Origin: Methanomicrobiales archaeon
GTDB lineage: Archaea; Halobacteriota; Methanomicrobia; Methanomicrobiales; Methanoculleaceae
Direction of reading: 5' to 3'
Assembly: GCA_012510295.1 (NCBI GenBank)
Contig: JAAZID010000405.1
Span: 1-6,021, forward strand
Length of the DNA: 6,021 nucleotides
Position numbers and translations under genes: made by a program
Part shown: positions 1-5,857 of the stretch, in pieces
Layout of the letters: each line of letters opens with the position of its first letter
How positions within the stretch are numbered: the first letter of the stretch is position 1
The notes under the pieces: model-generated
Told to the model about the DNA's origin: nothing
Databases searched by the model: none
The model's input: the letters and a program-made list of their open reading frames with translations, nothing else

Positions 1-1097
1 ACGTCTATTTTGCAGATCTCCGGGCGAGAGGACCCGGCGAGAGCAAGAGCCAGAAGATCCGCCGCCTCTTCGATGCGGCCGGGTTTGGCAGGATGGTCCG
101 GCCCGGGGATCTTACCGCCATCAAACTGCACGTAGGGGAGCGGGGGTGCGATACCTACCTCCGCCCGATATTCGCCCGACAGGTGGTCGAGAAGGTGCGC
201 GAACGCGGGGCACACCCGTTCATAACCGATACCGGCACCCTCTATGCCGGAAGCAGGTCTGATGCCGTCAGGCATACCGTCACCGCCATCGAGCACGGGT
301 TTGACTACGCTGTCGTCGGTGCCCCGGTGATCATCGCAGACGGACTTTTAGGCGGCTACTGGAGAGAGGTTGCGGTCGCCGGGAAGCACTTTGAGAGCGT
401 CCGGATCGCCGGCGGAATCCTTGATGCCGACAGTATGATCGTCCTCTCGCACGTCAAGGGCCACGACCTCGCCGGGTTCGGGGGTGCGATCAAGAACCTC
501 GCGATGGGTTGCTCCCCGCCATCGGGGAAGGCGGAGCAGCACGCCGGCCGGCCGTTCGTGGAGATCGAGCGGTGCGGGGGATGCGGGAAGTGCACCCTCG
601 TCTGTCCGCAGGCGGCGATGACGCTCGTTGAGGGGCGGGCGTACCTCAATCCCGAGCACTGCGTCGGGTGTGGCGACTGCATGCGCGCCTGCCCCGAGGG
701 GGCGATCGAGTTTGACTGGACGACAGAGATCCGGCCGTTCATCGAACGACTCTGCGACTACGCCCTCGGCGCCGTCCACGGGAAGGCAGGAAGGGTGGGC
801 TACATCAACTTCCTCGTAAACATCACACCCGACTGCGACTGCGTCCCCTGGAGCGACGCTGCGATCGTCCCCGACATCGGTATACTCGCCTCGACCGACC
901 CGGTCGCGATCGACCTGGCGAGCCTCGATCTCGTCAACAGCGAGCGGGGATTTGCCCGGACACACCTTGCGGCGAACCACGCGCCGGGAGAGGATAAGTT
1001 CAAGGGAACCTGGGACTACACGGACAGCAGGTACCAGACCACCTGCGCCGCCCGGATCGGCCTCGGAGAAGAAGATTACCGGCTGATTGAGATCTGA
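1..1097 (+). CDS. DUF362 domain protein with two 4Fe-4S ferredoxin motifs (5' end outside window)
   Basis: The reading frame is open from the first full codon at position 3, and the sequence before the ATG at 93 already reads as protein (VYFADLRARG...), so the true start lies upstream of the window. The stop is TGA at 1095-1097. The visible ~364 residues match the DUF362 family: a core segment around 450-520 containing HVKGH and GGAIKNLAMG, then two ferredoxin-like cysteine clusters, CxxCxxCxxxCP, encoded from 573 and from 660. The family is known as iron-sulfur proteins of undefined function, common in anaerobes. Two 4Fe-4S clusters suggest electron transfer or a redox-linked enzyme. No signal peptide or membrane segment is visible in what is present. 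The next gene on this strand begins 93 bases downstream and has its own TATA-like element, so the two need not be co-transcribed. The family assignment is firm; the reaction is unknown. Confidence 0.88.
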   Translation, partial: VYFADLRARGPGESKSQKIRRLFDAAGFGRMVRPGDLTAIKLHVGERGCDTYLRPIFARQVVEKVRERGAHPFITDTGTLYAGSRSDAVRHTVTAIEHGFDYAVVGAPVIIADGLLGGYWREVAVAGKHFESVRIAGGILDADSMIVLSHVKGHDLAGFGGAIKNLAMGCSPPSGKAEQHAGRPFVEIERCGGCGKCTLVCPQAAMTLVEGRAYLNPEHCVGCGDCMRACPEGAIEFDWTTEIRPFIERLCDYALGAVHGKAGRVGYINFLVNITPDCDCVPWSDAAIVPDIGILASTDPVAIDLASLDLVNSERGFARTHLAANHAPGEDKFKGTWDYTDSRYQTTCAARIGLGEEDYRLIEI

Positions 1098-1131
1098 ATG
1101 GCGATCTCTTCCCGGCCGGGAAAGGCAGCGC

Positions 1132-1150
1132 CCCCCCGGGATCCGGGGGG
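1132..1150. repeat. GC-rich inverted repeat between DUF362 gene and dehydratase-like gene
   Basis: Eight bases CCCCCCGG (1132-1139) pair perfectly with CCGGGGGG (1143-1150) around a 3-base loop GAT. It lies 34 bases after the DUF362 stop and just before a TATA-like element. It could pause polymerase or shield the mRNA 3' end. No U-tract follows directly, so it is not a classical terminator. Runs of six to seven C or G are also error-prone in sequencing. Confidence 0.45.
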
Positions 1151-1160
1151 AGGCAGGAGC

Positions 1161-1168
1161 TATTTAAT
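1161..1168 (+). promoter_or_regulatory. TATA box candidate for the dehydratase-like gene
   Basis: TATTTAAT is an AT-rich island in GC-rich surroundings, centred about 26 bases before the ATG at 1191. At the usual archaeal TATA-to-start-site distance, transcription would begin at or within a few bases of the ATG, giving a leaderless or nearly leaderless mRNA. A GAGAGG at 1177-1182 could act as a ribosome binding site on a longer transcript read through from the DUF362 gene. Confidence 0.5.
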
Positions 1169-1190
1169 CTCGCGGGGAGAGGATCTGGTA

Positions 1191-1538
1191 ATGGATCTCT
1201 CATCCGAACCGATCAGACAGGATGTCGCGGATACGGCACCGCTGACCCGGCGGGAGATCGCCGACCTCCTGCCCGGAGTTCCAGGGTGGTCACTTGAGGA
1301 CAGGCGCCTGGTCGCCCGGTTTGCCTGTAAAAGTTTCTGCGATGCTGTCACGTTCCTCCAGGATGTTGCACGCCTTTCCGCGCAGGAGAGCCACTACCCG
1401 GATATGAGCATCCGCCGAGGCCGGACCGTGGATGTCGCCTGGTACACCTACGCCATCGGTGGACTCTCCCGGAACGACTTCATCATGGCCGCAAGGCTCT
1501 CCGAGCGGCTCCGGTACCGGCAGAGCGGCGGCCTCTAG
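1191..1538 (+). CDS. Pterin-4a-carbinolamine dehydratase-like protein (PCD/DCoH family), active site altered
   Basis: This 115-residue protein has the length and layout of the PCD/DCoH fold: LTRREIADLLPGVPGW near the N-terminus, then RFACKSFCDAVTFLQDVA, then SHYP (residues 67-70) and WYTYAIGGLSRNDF (84-97). The enzyme family normally recycles oxidised pterin cofactors using three active-site histidines, two in an HHP motif and one in a TH...GGL motif. Here the motifs are HYP and TYAIGGL, so only the first histidine (H68) is kept and tyrosines (Y69, Y87) occupy the other two positions. The family assignment is good, but dehydratase activity on the classical substrate is doubtful. The in-frame ATG at 1098 was not chosen: it would add 31 low-complexity residues encoded across the hairpin and TATA element. 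The stop is TAG at 1536-1538. The gene is convergent with thioredoxin 37 bases away. Confidence 0.8.
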   Translation: MDLSSEPIRQDVADTAPLTRREIADLLPGVPGWSLEDRRLVARFACKSFCDAVTFLQDVARLSAQESHYPDMSIRRGRTVDVAWYTYAIGGLSRNDFIMAARLSERLRYRQSGGL

Positions 1539-1539
1539 A

Positions 1540-1568
1540 CCCCGCGCCGCATCCCGGACGGGGGTTTT
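1540..1568 (+). terminator. Hairpin plus short T-run after the dehydratase-like gene
   Basis: CCCCG (1540-1544) pairs with CGGGG (1559-1563) over a 14-base loop and is followed by GTTTT to 1568. It begins one base after the TAG stop, in the short gap between two convergent genes, where a terminator would be expected. The stem is only 5 bp and the T-run only 4, so support is moderate. Confidence 0.4.
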
Positions 1569-1575
1569 GACGCAC

Positions 1576-1992
1576 TTAACCGGTCTCAAAGGCCCGCATG
1601 ACCCTCGACCGCATGGCCTCTTCCGGGAGCGCGCCGACCACCCTATCGATAAGCATGCCATTTGCAAAGAACAGAAGTGTCGGAATCGCTGTTATACTGA
1701 AACTCGCCGCTATCGCTGGATTGAGATCGACGTTGCATTTACCGAAGGTCACCCTGCCGGCAAAATCGCGCGCGAGATTCTCGATCACCGGGGCCACCAT
1801 CCGGCAGGGTCCGCACCACTCCGCCCAGACGTCGATGACGAGGAAAGGGTGCTTCTTCATGGTATCCTGAAACGTAGTATCACTGATCTCAACGACTCTG
1901 CCGGTATCCCCGAGGAGGCCGGCCTCAAGCTCACGGAGGCGCTCCTCGCGGATACGCTGCAGGTCATCATCCATCGGTCTGTTCTCTTCCAT
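1576..1992 (-). CDS. Thioredoxin with N-terminal helical extension
   Basis: A thiol-disulfide oxidoreductase, probably cytosolic. With the ATG at 1992 it has 138 residues. The active site WCGPC is at residues 59-63, within WAEWCGPCRM, and the cis-proline loop AIPT follows with P104. The fold ends in the usual FFANG...VGALPEE region. Classical thioredoxins are about 105-110 residues. The extra ~28 at the front are charged and probably helical (DDDLQRIREERLRELEAG). Two starts are plausible: 1992 (MEENRP), which fits a leaderless mRNA from the TATA-like element at 2017-2025, and 1974 (MDDDLQ), which removes six residues. The longer in-frame extension to 2067 is rejected because it overlaps the promoter. 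The stop is TAA at 1576-1578. No partner reductase gene is visible nearby, so its electron donor cannot be inferred here. Confidence 0.92.
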   Translation of the reverse strand: MEENRPMDDDLQRIREERLRELEAGLLGDTGRVVEISDTTFQDTMKKHPFLVIDVWAEWCGPCRMVAPVIENLARDFAGRVTFGKCNVDLNPAIAASFSITAIPTLLFFANGMLIDRVVGALPEEAMRSRVMRAFETG

Positions 1993-2016
1993 ACTGAGGA
2001 AGTATGACGGCACGCC

Positions 2017-2025
2017 TCTATAATG
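2017..2025 (-). promoter_or_regulatory. TATA box candidate for thioredoxin
   Basis: On the minus strand this reads CATTATAGA. Its centre is about 29 bases before the ATG at 1992, so transcription would start within a few bases of that ATG. No Shine-Dalgarno sequence precedes the ATG (CTTCCTCAGT), which agrees with a leaderless transcript. Confidence 0.45.
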
Positions 2026-2049
2026 GTTGGGAGAGAGACAGGTTCTCGC

Positions 2050-2062
2050 AAAAGTATATATC
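2050..2062 (+). promoter_or_regulatory. BRE/TATA box candidate for initiator tRNA
   Basis: AAAAGTATATATC has a purine-rich upstream half resembling a BRE and a clear TATATA core. The core centre lies about 42 bases before the mature tRNA 5' end, so the predicted start site gives a 5' leader of roughly 10-15 nt for RNase P removal. A second AT-rich element, TTATATC at 2080-2086, is too close to the tRNA to serve as the TATA box. Confidence 0.55.
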
Positions 2063-2097
2063 AGCATACCTCCAACATGTTATATCACACGGGTTGA

Positions 2098-2172
2098 AGC
2101 GAGGTGGGGTAGTCAGGAAATCCCGGCGGGCTCATAACCCGTAGATCGATGGTTCAAATCCATCCCTCGCTA
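2098..2172 (+). tRNA. Initiator tRNA-Met (CAU)
   Basis: The cloverleaf can be folded by eye. The acceptor stem is AGCGAGG (2098-2104) with CCTCGCT (2165-2171), discriminator A2172. The D stem is GGG (2107-2109) with CCC (2122-2124). The anticodon stem is GCGGG (2126-2130) with CCCGT (2138-2142), the loop is CTCATAA and the anticodon CAT is at 2133-2135. The T arm is GATGG-TTCAAAT-CCATC (2148-2164). Two hallmarks separate initiator from elongator Met and Ile2 tRNAs in archaea: the weak A1-U72 first pair and three consecutive G-C pairs at the bottom of the anticodon stem. Both are present. The 3' CCA is not encoded and must be added by the CCA enzyme. There is no intron. It stands alone, with no other tRNA in the window. 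Confidence 0.96.
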
Positions 2173-2178
2173 TCTGCT

Positions 2179-2196
2179 GTTTTCGCGCATGTTTTT
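2179..2196 (+). terminator. U-tract terminator of the tRNA gene
   Basis: Two T-runs, TTTT at 2180-2183 and TTTTT at 2192-2196, begin 8 bases after the mature tRNA end. Archaeal RNA polymerase terminates at such U-tracts without needing a hairpin. Confidence 0.6.
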
Positions 2197-2226
2197 ACAC
2201 AGTATATTTCTCTCCCATCGAAGATG

Positions 2227-2262
2227 CATCTCCCCCGGTAGCCCGTAGCGGGCATAGAGATG
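2227..2262. other. Nested hairpin between tRNAi and purF (possible structured RNA or terminator element)
   Basis: The outer arms CATCTC (2227-2232) and GAGATG (2257-2262) are perfectly complementary and can be extended by two G-U pairs. Inside sits a second perfect stem, GCCCG (2241-2245) with CGGGC (2249-2253), over a TAG loop. The internal loop is asymmetric, 8 nt against 3 nt. The gap between the tRNA end and the purF stop (2173-2314) has no credible gene. A TATA-like TATATT at 2203-2208 lies about 24 bases before the structure on the plus strand, so a small RNA is possible. It could equally be a 3' end element of the purF transcript. Confidence 0.4.
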
Positions 2263-2272
2263 TGAAGAGATC

Positions 2273-2277
2273 AAAAA
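2273..2277 (-). terminator. U-tract after purF operon
   Basis: The minus strand reads CTCTTTTTGATC, a T5 run about 38 bases after the purF stop, and the nested hairpin lies just beyond it. It is a plausible termination point for the lsm-rpl37e-purF operon. Confidence 0.45.
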
Positions 2278-2314
2278 GAGGAGCGTAGACCCGGTGTCGC
2301 CCTCAGGAGCACTT

Positions 2315-3751
2315 TTACGACCGTTGTTTCCCGGTCCTGAACGTCGAGAGGTCGGCCTGATGGGTGCCGGCCACGTACTCCACAACGCAGTGGTAGCACT
2401 TCTCGCCGTCGATATCCACCGGGTAGCACCCGGTCAGGCACCCGGTGCAGAGGTTCCGTTCGCCGCACCCGATCGCCTCCACCAGGTCCTTGAGCGGGAC
2501 ATAGGCGAGAGATGTCGCGCCGATGCTCTCCCGCACCGCCTCGACCTCCTTCCCGCTCGCGATCAGCTCGGCACGGTTGGGCATATCGACACCGAGGTAA
2601 CAGGGGGATATGATCGGCGGGGAGCCGACCCGGAGATGGATCTCCTCCGCCCCCGCTTCCCGGATCATGGATACGATCCGCCGCGACGTCGTCCCCCGGA
2701 CGATACTATCGTCGATGAGGATCACCCTCCGGCCCTTGAGGTTCCCCCGGACAGTGTTGAGCTTGATCCTGACCGCCCGCTCCCGTTGCTGCCGGGTCGG
2801 CATGATGAACGTCCGTCCCATGTAACGGTTCTTCATCAGCCCCTCGACGAACGGGGCGCCCGATCGCTCGGCGTATCCGGCGGCGTAAGCGGTCCCGGAG
2901 TCGGGGACCGGGCATACGATATCTCCCTCGACCGGAGCCGCATCATAGAGTTCCTGCCCGATACGGCGCCGGACGTCGTAGACCAGCGTTCCATCTATGA
3001 CCGAGTCAGCGCGGGCGAAGTAGATATACTCAAATATGCAGTGTGCCTTCCGGTTCGCAGTCGCGATCTGGACGGACGAAAACCCATCCTTATCGATCCG
3101 GACAAGTTCTCCCGGCCGCACATCCCTGATGAGCGTCCCGTCGAGCGCATCGATCGCCACACTCTCGGAGGCGGCGATGTAACCGTGGTCGAATTTGCCG
3201 ATACAGAGCGGCTTGATGCCGAGAGGGTCGCGGAAGGCATATACGGTATCGTTTAAGAGCGCAACGATGGCGTAGGAACCTCGCAGACGCCGCATGCAGA
3301 GCCGGACGGCATCTTCCATGCTCTTTGATGTCCGGAGCGCCTCAGCAATAATATTTCCAATGATCTCGGTATCCGAGGAGGTGCAGAAGATCTGTCCCCG
3401 GTGCTCGTACTCTTCCCGGATCTCGGCCGTATTGACCAGATTGCCGTTGTGGGCGATCGAGAGGTCAAGACCCCGGTAACGAAAGTTAAACGGCTGGACG
3501 TTCTCAGGAACCTTCGCCTCAGCCGTCGGGTATCGGACATGCCCTATCCCGGCGTCGCCACGCAATCCCTCAAGGGTATCGTGATCAAAGACCTCGGCGA
3601 CGAGCCCCTGGGCTTTATGGGTGTACAGGGTCGTGCCTTCAAAAGTGGATATCCCTGCGCTCTCCTGCCCCCGGTGCTGGAGAGCGTACAGGGCATAGTA
3701 CAGCGGAAAAGAGACACCGCCAGCATCGACGATGCCAACGATACCACACAT
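2315..3751 (-). CDS. purF: Amidophosphoribosyltransferase (PurF), iron-sulfur type
   Basis: Catalyses the first committed step of purine synthesis: glutamine plus PRPP gives phosphoribosylamine, glutamate and pyrophosphate. The 478-residue length is normal. The N-terminal glutaminase domain begins MCGIVG, with Cys2 as nucleophile after Met removal and no propeptide; this fixes the start. Other glutaminase residues seen are QHRGQ (26-30), GHVRYPT with R73, HNGN (101-104) and SSDTE (125-129). The phosphoribosyltransferase domain carries the PRPP loop VILIDDSIVRGTTS (343-356). Cysteines match the four 4Fe-4S ligands of the Bacillus-type enzyme: C238, C384, C435 and C438. Three more cysteines near the end (C442, C452, C455, the last two as CYHC) are extra. 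The gene follows rpl37e by 9 bases with no clear ribosome binding site, so translational coupling is likely. Confidence 0.97.
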   Translation of the reverse strand: MCGIVGIVDAGGVSFPLYYALYALQHRGQESAGISTFEGTTLYTHKAQGLVAEVFDHDTLEGLRGDAGIGHVRYPTAEAKVPENVQPFNFRYRGLDLSIAHNGNLVNTAEIREEYEHRGQIFCTSSDTEIIGNIIAEALRTSKSMEDAVRLCMRRLRGSYAIVALLNDTVYAFRDPLGIKPLCIGKFDHGYIAASESVAIDALDGTLIRDVRPGELVRIDKDGFSSVQIATANRKAHCIFEYIYFARADSVIDGTLVYDVRRRIGQELYDAAPVEGDIVCPVPDSGTAYAAGYAERSGAPFVEGLMKNRYMGRTFIMPTRQQRERAVRIKLNTVRGNLKGRRVILIDDSIVRGTTSRRIVSMIREAGAEEIHLRVGSPPIISPCYLGVDMPNRAELIASGKEVEAVRESIGATSLAYVPLKDLVEAIGCGERNLCTGCLTGCYPVDIDGEKCYHCVVEYVAGTHQADLSTFRTGKQRS

Positions 3752-3760
3752 GATGCAACT

Positions 3761-3943
3761 CTAGTGCGTCGGTACCTTTGCTTTCTTCTCAGTCCAACGA
3801 TAGCTGCGCAACTTCCGGCTCTTCCCGAAACCACAGGCCGCACAGATCCTGTGCTGCGCATGGTACGAGGGCTTGCCACAACGCCTGCAGGTGATGTGGG
3901 TACGCTTCTGCCGTTTGCCCATTGATGGTGTGCCTTTTGACAT
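3761..3943 (-). CDS. rpl37e: Large-subunit ribosomal protein L37e (eL37)
   Basis: A 60-residue basic protein of the large ribosomal subunit, shared by archaea and eukaryotes and absent from bacteria. It carries a C4 zinc finger with cysteines at 19, 22, 34 and 37 ([11 protein letters not shown]...CAACGFG), followed by the family's conserved SRKLRSYRW segment. The N-terminus [13 protein letters not shown] is also typical, and length is normal. It lies 14 bases after the lsm stop codon and has a good ribosome binding site. The lsm-rpl37e pairing is a widely conserved arrangement in euryarchaea, suggesting coordinated expression of an RNA-binding protein with the ribosome. Confidence 0.97.
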   Translation of the reverse strand: MSKGTPSMGKRQKRTHITCRRCGKPSYHAQHRICAACGFGKSRKLRSYRWTEKKAKVPTH

Positions 3944-3949
3944 TCTCTC

Positions 3950-3955
3950 TCACCT
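3950..3955 (-). promoter_or_regulatory. Ribosome binding site of rpl37e
   Basis: AGGTGA on the minus strand, 6 bases before the ATG at 3943, overlaps the region just after the lsm stop. It supports this start and independent initiation within the operon. Confidence 0.75.
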
Positions 3956-3957
3956 GC

Positions 3958-4239
<282 letters not shown>

Positions 4240-4248
4240 TTAAATATA
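4240..4248 (+). promoter_or_regulatory. TATA box candidate for the PUA-protein gene
   Basis: TTAAATATA on the plus strand is centred about 52 bases before the ATG at 4296. The predicted start near 4270 gives a leader of about 25 nt that contains GAGGT (4282-4286). Its presence argues against the upstream in-frame ATG at 4227, which would lie before the promoter. Confidence 0.6.
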
Positions 4249-4295
4249 CCCGCGCTGTGCGAAGAAAACAACGTCTCTCCCGAGGTCTGGAAGAA

Positions 4296-4793
4296 ATGTC
4301 AAAGTTTACCGTAAAAAAGCGTCACGTTATCAGAAAATCACAGATCGCCCGCCTCTTCGATCATCTCGTTGAAGAGATCGGGCCATCGGCCGAACTCTTC
4401 CGGTCCGAACGTATCGAACGGATCGAGACCGATGCCCCCGTCGAGATCTACCTCGTCGACAAAAAACCGCTCCTGATGGCCACCGAGACCTGGACCTTCC
4501 CCACCCTGCGGGGGCTGGTCGAGCACCCCATCCCCGAGCGGCGGGTGGTGGTCGATACCGGCGCGGTCAGGTTTGTCGCAAACGGCGCGGATGCCATGCG
4601 CCCCGGTATCGTCTCGATATCGCCGGATATCCGCGCCGGGCGGCCGGCACAGATCGTCGAGGAACGCTACGGAAAACCGCTTGCCGTGGGGATTGCACTC
4701 CTCGATGCCGCCGATATGGAGCAGCAGGAGAGGGGAAAATCGGTCAGGAGCATCCACCGTGTCGGGGATGATATCTGGAATATCGAGATCTAG
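4296..4793 (+). CDS. PUA-domain protein, archaeal MCT-1/Tma20 homologue
   Basis: A 165-residue protein aligning by eye along its whole length with eukaryotic MCT-1 (MCTS1/Tma20), the partner of DENR in re-initiation and ribosome recycling. Residues 1-80 form the pre-PUA domain, with FPTLRGL (68-74). Residues about 82-160 form the PUA RNA-binding domain, with VDTGAVRFVANGADAMRPG and the closing HRVGDDIWNIE. The invariant G-A at 96-99 of this loop is kept. The family is nearly universal in archaea but its role there is not established; binding to tRNA or rRNA near the ribosomal P site is an inference from eukaryotes. The start at 4296 is preferred because of the GAGGT 9 bases upstream and the TATA box at 4240-4248. 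The alternative ATG at 4227 adds 23 arginine/lysine-rich residues overlapping the promoter. It is followed by sepF after 50 bases. Confidence 0.9.
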   Translation: MSKFTVKKRHVIRKSQIARLFDHLVEEIGPSAELFRSERIERIETDAPVEIYLVDKKPLLMATETWTFPTLRGLVEHPIPERRVVVDTGAVRFVANGADAMRPGIVSISPDIRAGRPAQIVEERYGKPLAVGIALLDAADMEQQERGKSVRSIHRVGDDIWNIEI

Positions 4794-4812
4794 CGCGAAA
4801 ACTAAAAGATAC

Positions 4813-4820
4813 TATTAAAT
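4813..4820 (+). promoter_or_regulatory. TATA box candidate for sepF; leaderless transcript predicted
   Basis: TATTAAAT lies in a strongly AT-rich patch (4800-4843), centred about 27 bases before the sepF ATG at 4844. Transcription would therefore begin at the ATG itself. The preceding bases TTCCTCAATTTTTCT hold no Shine-Dalgarno sequence, as expected for a leaderless mRNA. Confidence 0.65.
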
Positions 4821-4843
4821 AAAATTCTTTCCTCAATTTTTCT

Positions 4844-5221
4844 ATGGTTAAAAAGCTCTTTGATAGCATTCTCGGTAAAAGTCCGGTAAAAAATGAGGAC
4901 GAATACATGGAACTCGATCTCGCCTCCTATGAGGGATCGACCTCGGAGGAACCGGCATCCATGTATGTCAAGATCGCCACCATCGCCGATCTCAAGGATA
5001 CACCCCGGGTCAAGGACGAGGTCTACAACGGCAATATCGTCATCGTCGATATCGGGCGGCTGAAGATGGACAAGGTGACCTTCGAGCGAATCTTAAAGGA
5101 TCTCCGCGATGTGGCGAATGACGTGAACGGCGATATCGTCGGTCTTGGCGAGCAAAAATACGTCATCATAACGCCGATGTCCGTCAAGATCTCGCGTGAG
5201 AAGATCGACGGTGGCCTGTAA
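4844..5221 (+). CDS. sepF: Archaeal SepF, membrane anchor of FtsZ
   Basis: A 125-residue protein. Residues 1-12 (MVKKLFDSILGK) form an amphipathic helix of the kind that targets SepF to the membrane. Residues about 13-37 are an acidic flexible linker. The SepF core follows from about 38 to 125, with the segments GNIVIVDIGRLKMDK, VNGDIVGLGEQKYVIITP and the closing SVKISREK. In archaea that divide with FtsZ, SepF dimers bind the FtsZ C-terminus and attach the ring to the membrane; this is established for haloarchaeal and methanogen homologues. No FtsZ gene is in the window. The stop TAA directly abuts the GTG of zpr1, so both are probably on one mRNA. Length is normal and no parts are missing. 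Confidence 0.92.
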   Translation: MVKKLFDSILGKSPVKNEDEYMELDLASYEGSTSEEPASMYVKIATIADLKDTPRVKDEVYNGNIVIVDIGRLKMDKVTFERILKDLRDVANDVNGDIVGLGEQKYVIITPMSVKISREKIDGGL

Positions 5222-5746
5222 GTGCGGGAGATCTACCCGGGAACCTGTCCTGCATGCGGGTGCGAGGTGCAGATCATCCACCACCATCTCGAGATCCCAC
5301 ATTTTCCGGATCTCCTGGTAGTCTCGATCGCCTGCAGTGGCTGTGGATACCGGCACACCGATACGATCATACCGGAGGAGGGAGAGGCGACCCGGTGGAC
5401 GGTGCGGGTCGAGGAACCTGCCGATCTCTCCATCCGGGTGGTGCGGAGCATGACCGGGACGATCCGGATCCCGGAGCTCGGGGTCGCGGTCGAGCCCGGG
5501 AGCGCCTGCGAGGGGTTTGTCACCAATATCGAGGGAGTTCTCTCGCGGTTCTCAGGGGCGGTGGAGAGTGCTCTCGCCGGTGCGGAGAGCGACGAGGAAC
5601 GGGCGGCAGCACTCCGGGTGCAGGATGCGATCACCGCTGCCCGGGAGGTAGCCTTCCCGTTCACGGTCATCCTCGAAGATCCCGCCGGGAACAGCGCGCT
5701 CATCAGCGAGAAGGCCGAGAAGACGCGCCTCGATAGAACAGCCTGA
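5222..5746 (+). CDS. zpr1: ZPR1-type zinc finger protein (single-domain archaeal form)
   Basis: A 174-residue protein with one ZPR1 module. The C4 zinc finger uses C9, C12, C38 and C41 (CPACG ... CSGCGYRHTD), spaced by the family's IPHFPDLLVV strand. The following domain has the conserved IPELG (about 83-87), PGS, TNIEG and PFTVILEDPAGNS (about 142-154) segments. Eukaryotic ZPR1 has two such modules and acts as a chaperone for elongation factor 1A; the archaeal single-module form may do the same for aEF1A, which is an inference. The start is GTG at 5222, immediately after the sepF TAA with no gap, and only a weak GGTGG upstream in sepF, so translation is probably coupled. The stop TGA at 5744-5746 is followed by a T6 tract. 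Confidence 0.9.
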   Translation: MREIYPGTCPACGCEVQIIHHHLEIPHFPDLLVVSIACSGCGYRHTDTIIPEEGEATRWTVRVEEPADLSIRVVRSMTGTIRIPELGVAVEPGSACEGFVTNIEGVLSRFSGAVESALAGAESDEERAAALRVQDAITAAREVAFPFTVILEDPAGNSALISEKAEKTRLDRTA

Positions 5747-5752
5747 TCCCCC

Positions 5753-5760
5753 TATTTTTT
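5753..5760 (+). terminator. U6 tract after zpr1
   Basis: TATTTTTT starts 7 bases after the zpr1 stop, a good archaeal U-tract terminator for the sepF-zpr1 transcript. A small GC hairpin, GCCCG (5762-5766) with CGGGC (5771-5775), lies immediately downstream rather than upstream of the tract. Confidence 0.6.
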
Positions 5761-5795
5761 GGCCCGACAGCGGGCACCAGCGATCATGCCGACTG

Positions 5796-5807
5796 TAACC
5801 GGGGTTA
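5796..5807. repeat. Short inverted repeat upstream of the last gene (possible operator)
   Basis: TAACC (5796-5800) and GGTTA (5803-5807) are complementary arms around GG. The repeat sits just before a weak AT-rich element, TGAAATAGAA (5811-5820), that might serve as the TATA box of the last gene, a position where a regulator could bind. Five-base arms can arise by chance. Confidence 0.25.
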
Positions 5808-5844
5808 ACCTGAAATAGAACCACCTCCTCATACCCCCCACCGT

Positions 5845-5851
5845 GAGGTGA
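5845..5851 (+). promoter_or_regulatory. Strong Shine-Dalgarno sequence deciding a TTG start
   Basis: GAGGTGA matches the anti-Shine-Dalgarno end of archaeal 16S rRNA very well and lies 6 bases before the TTG at 5858. It is the main reason for calling a non-ATG start there. Confidence 0.7.
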
Positions 5852-5857
5852 AGCGAG

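Noticed and set aside
348..980. Minus-strand open frame of 210 codons within the DUF362 gene
   Set aside because: Antisense to a well-supported iron-sulfur protein, with no motif, ribosome binding site or promoter of its own.
1098..1190. N-terminal extension of the dehydratase-like gene from the ATG touching the DUF362 stop (TGAATG)
   Set aside because: The added residues are low-complexity and are encoded across a GC hairpin and a TATA-like element; family members start near the ATG at 1191.
1432..2007. Plus-strand frame spanning the end of the dehydratase-like gene and the antisense of thioredoxin
   Set aside because: It crosses the stop, the hairpin and the whole thioredoxin gene; its translation has no family features, while thioredoxin's WCGPC is clear on the opposite strand.
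2294..3256. Long plus-strand open frame of 320 codons antisense to purF
   Set aside because: It lies wholly inside the unmistakable purF gene on the other strand; its protein is rich in R, P and D with no recognisable motif, as expected from the antisense of a GC-rich gene.
5762..5775. GCCCG/CGGGC hairpin after zpr1, sharing its stem sequence with the inner stem at 2241-2253
   Set aside because: A 5-bp GC stem is expected by chance in GC-rich DNA, the loops and flanks differ, and it follows rather than precedes the T-tract, so I do not call a repeat family.
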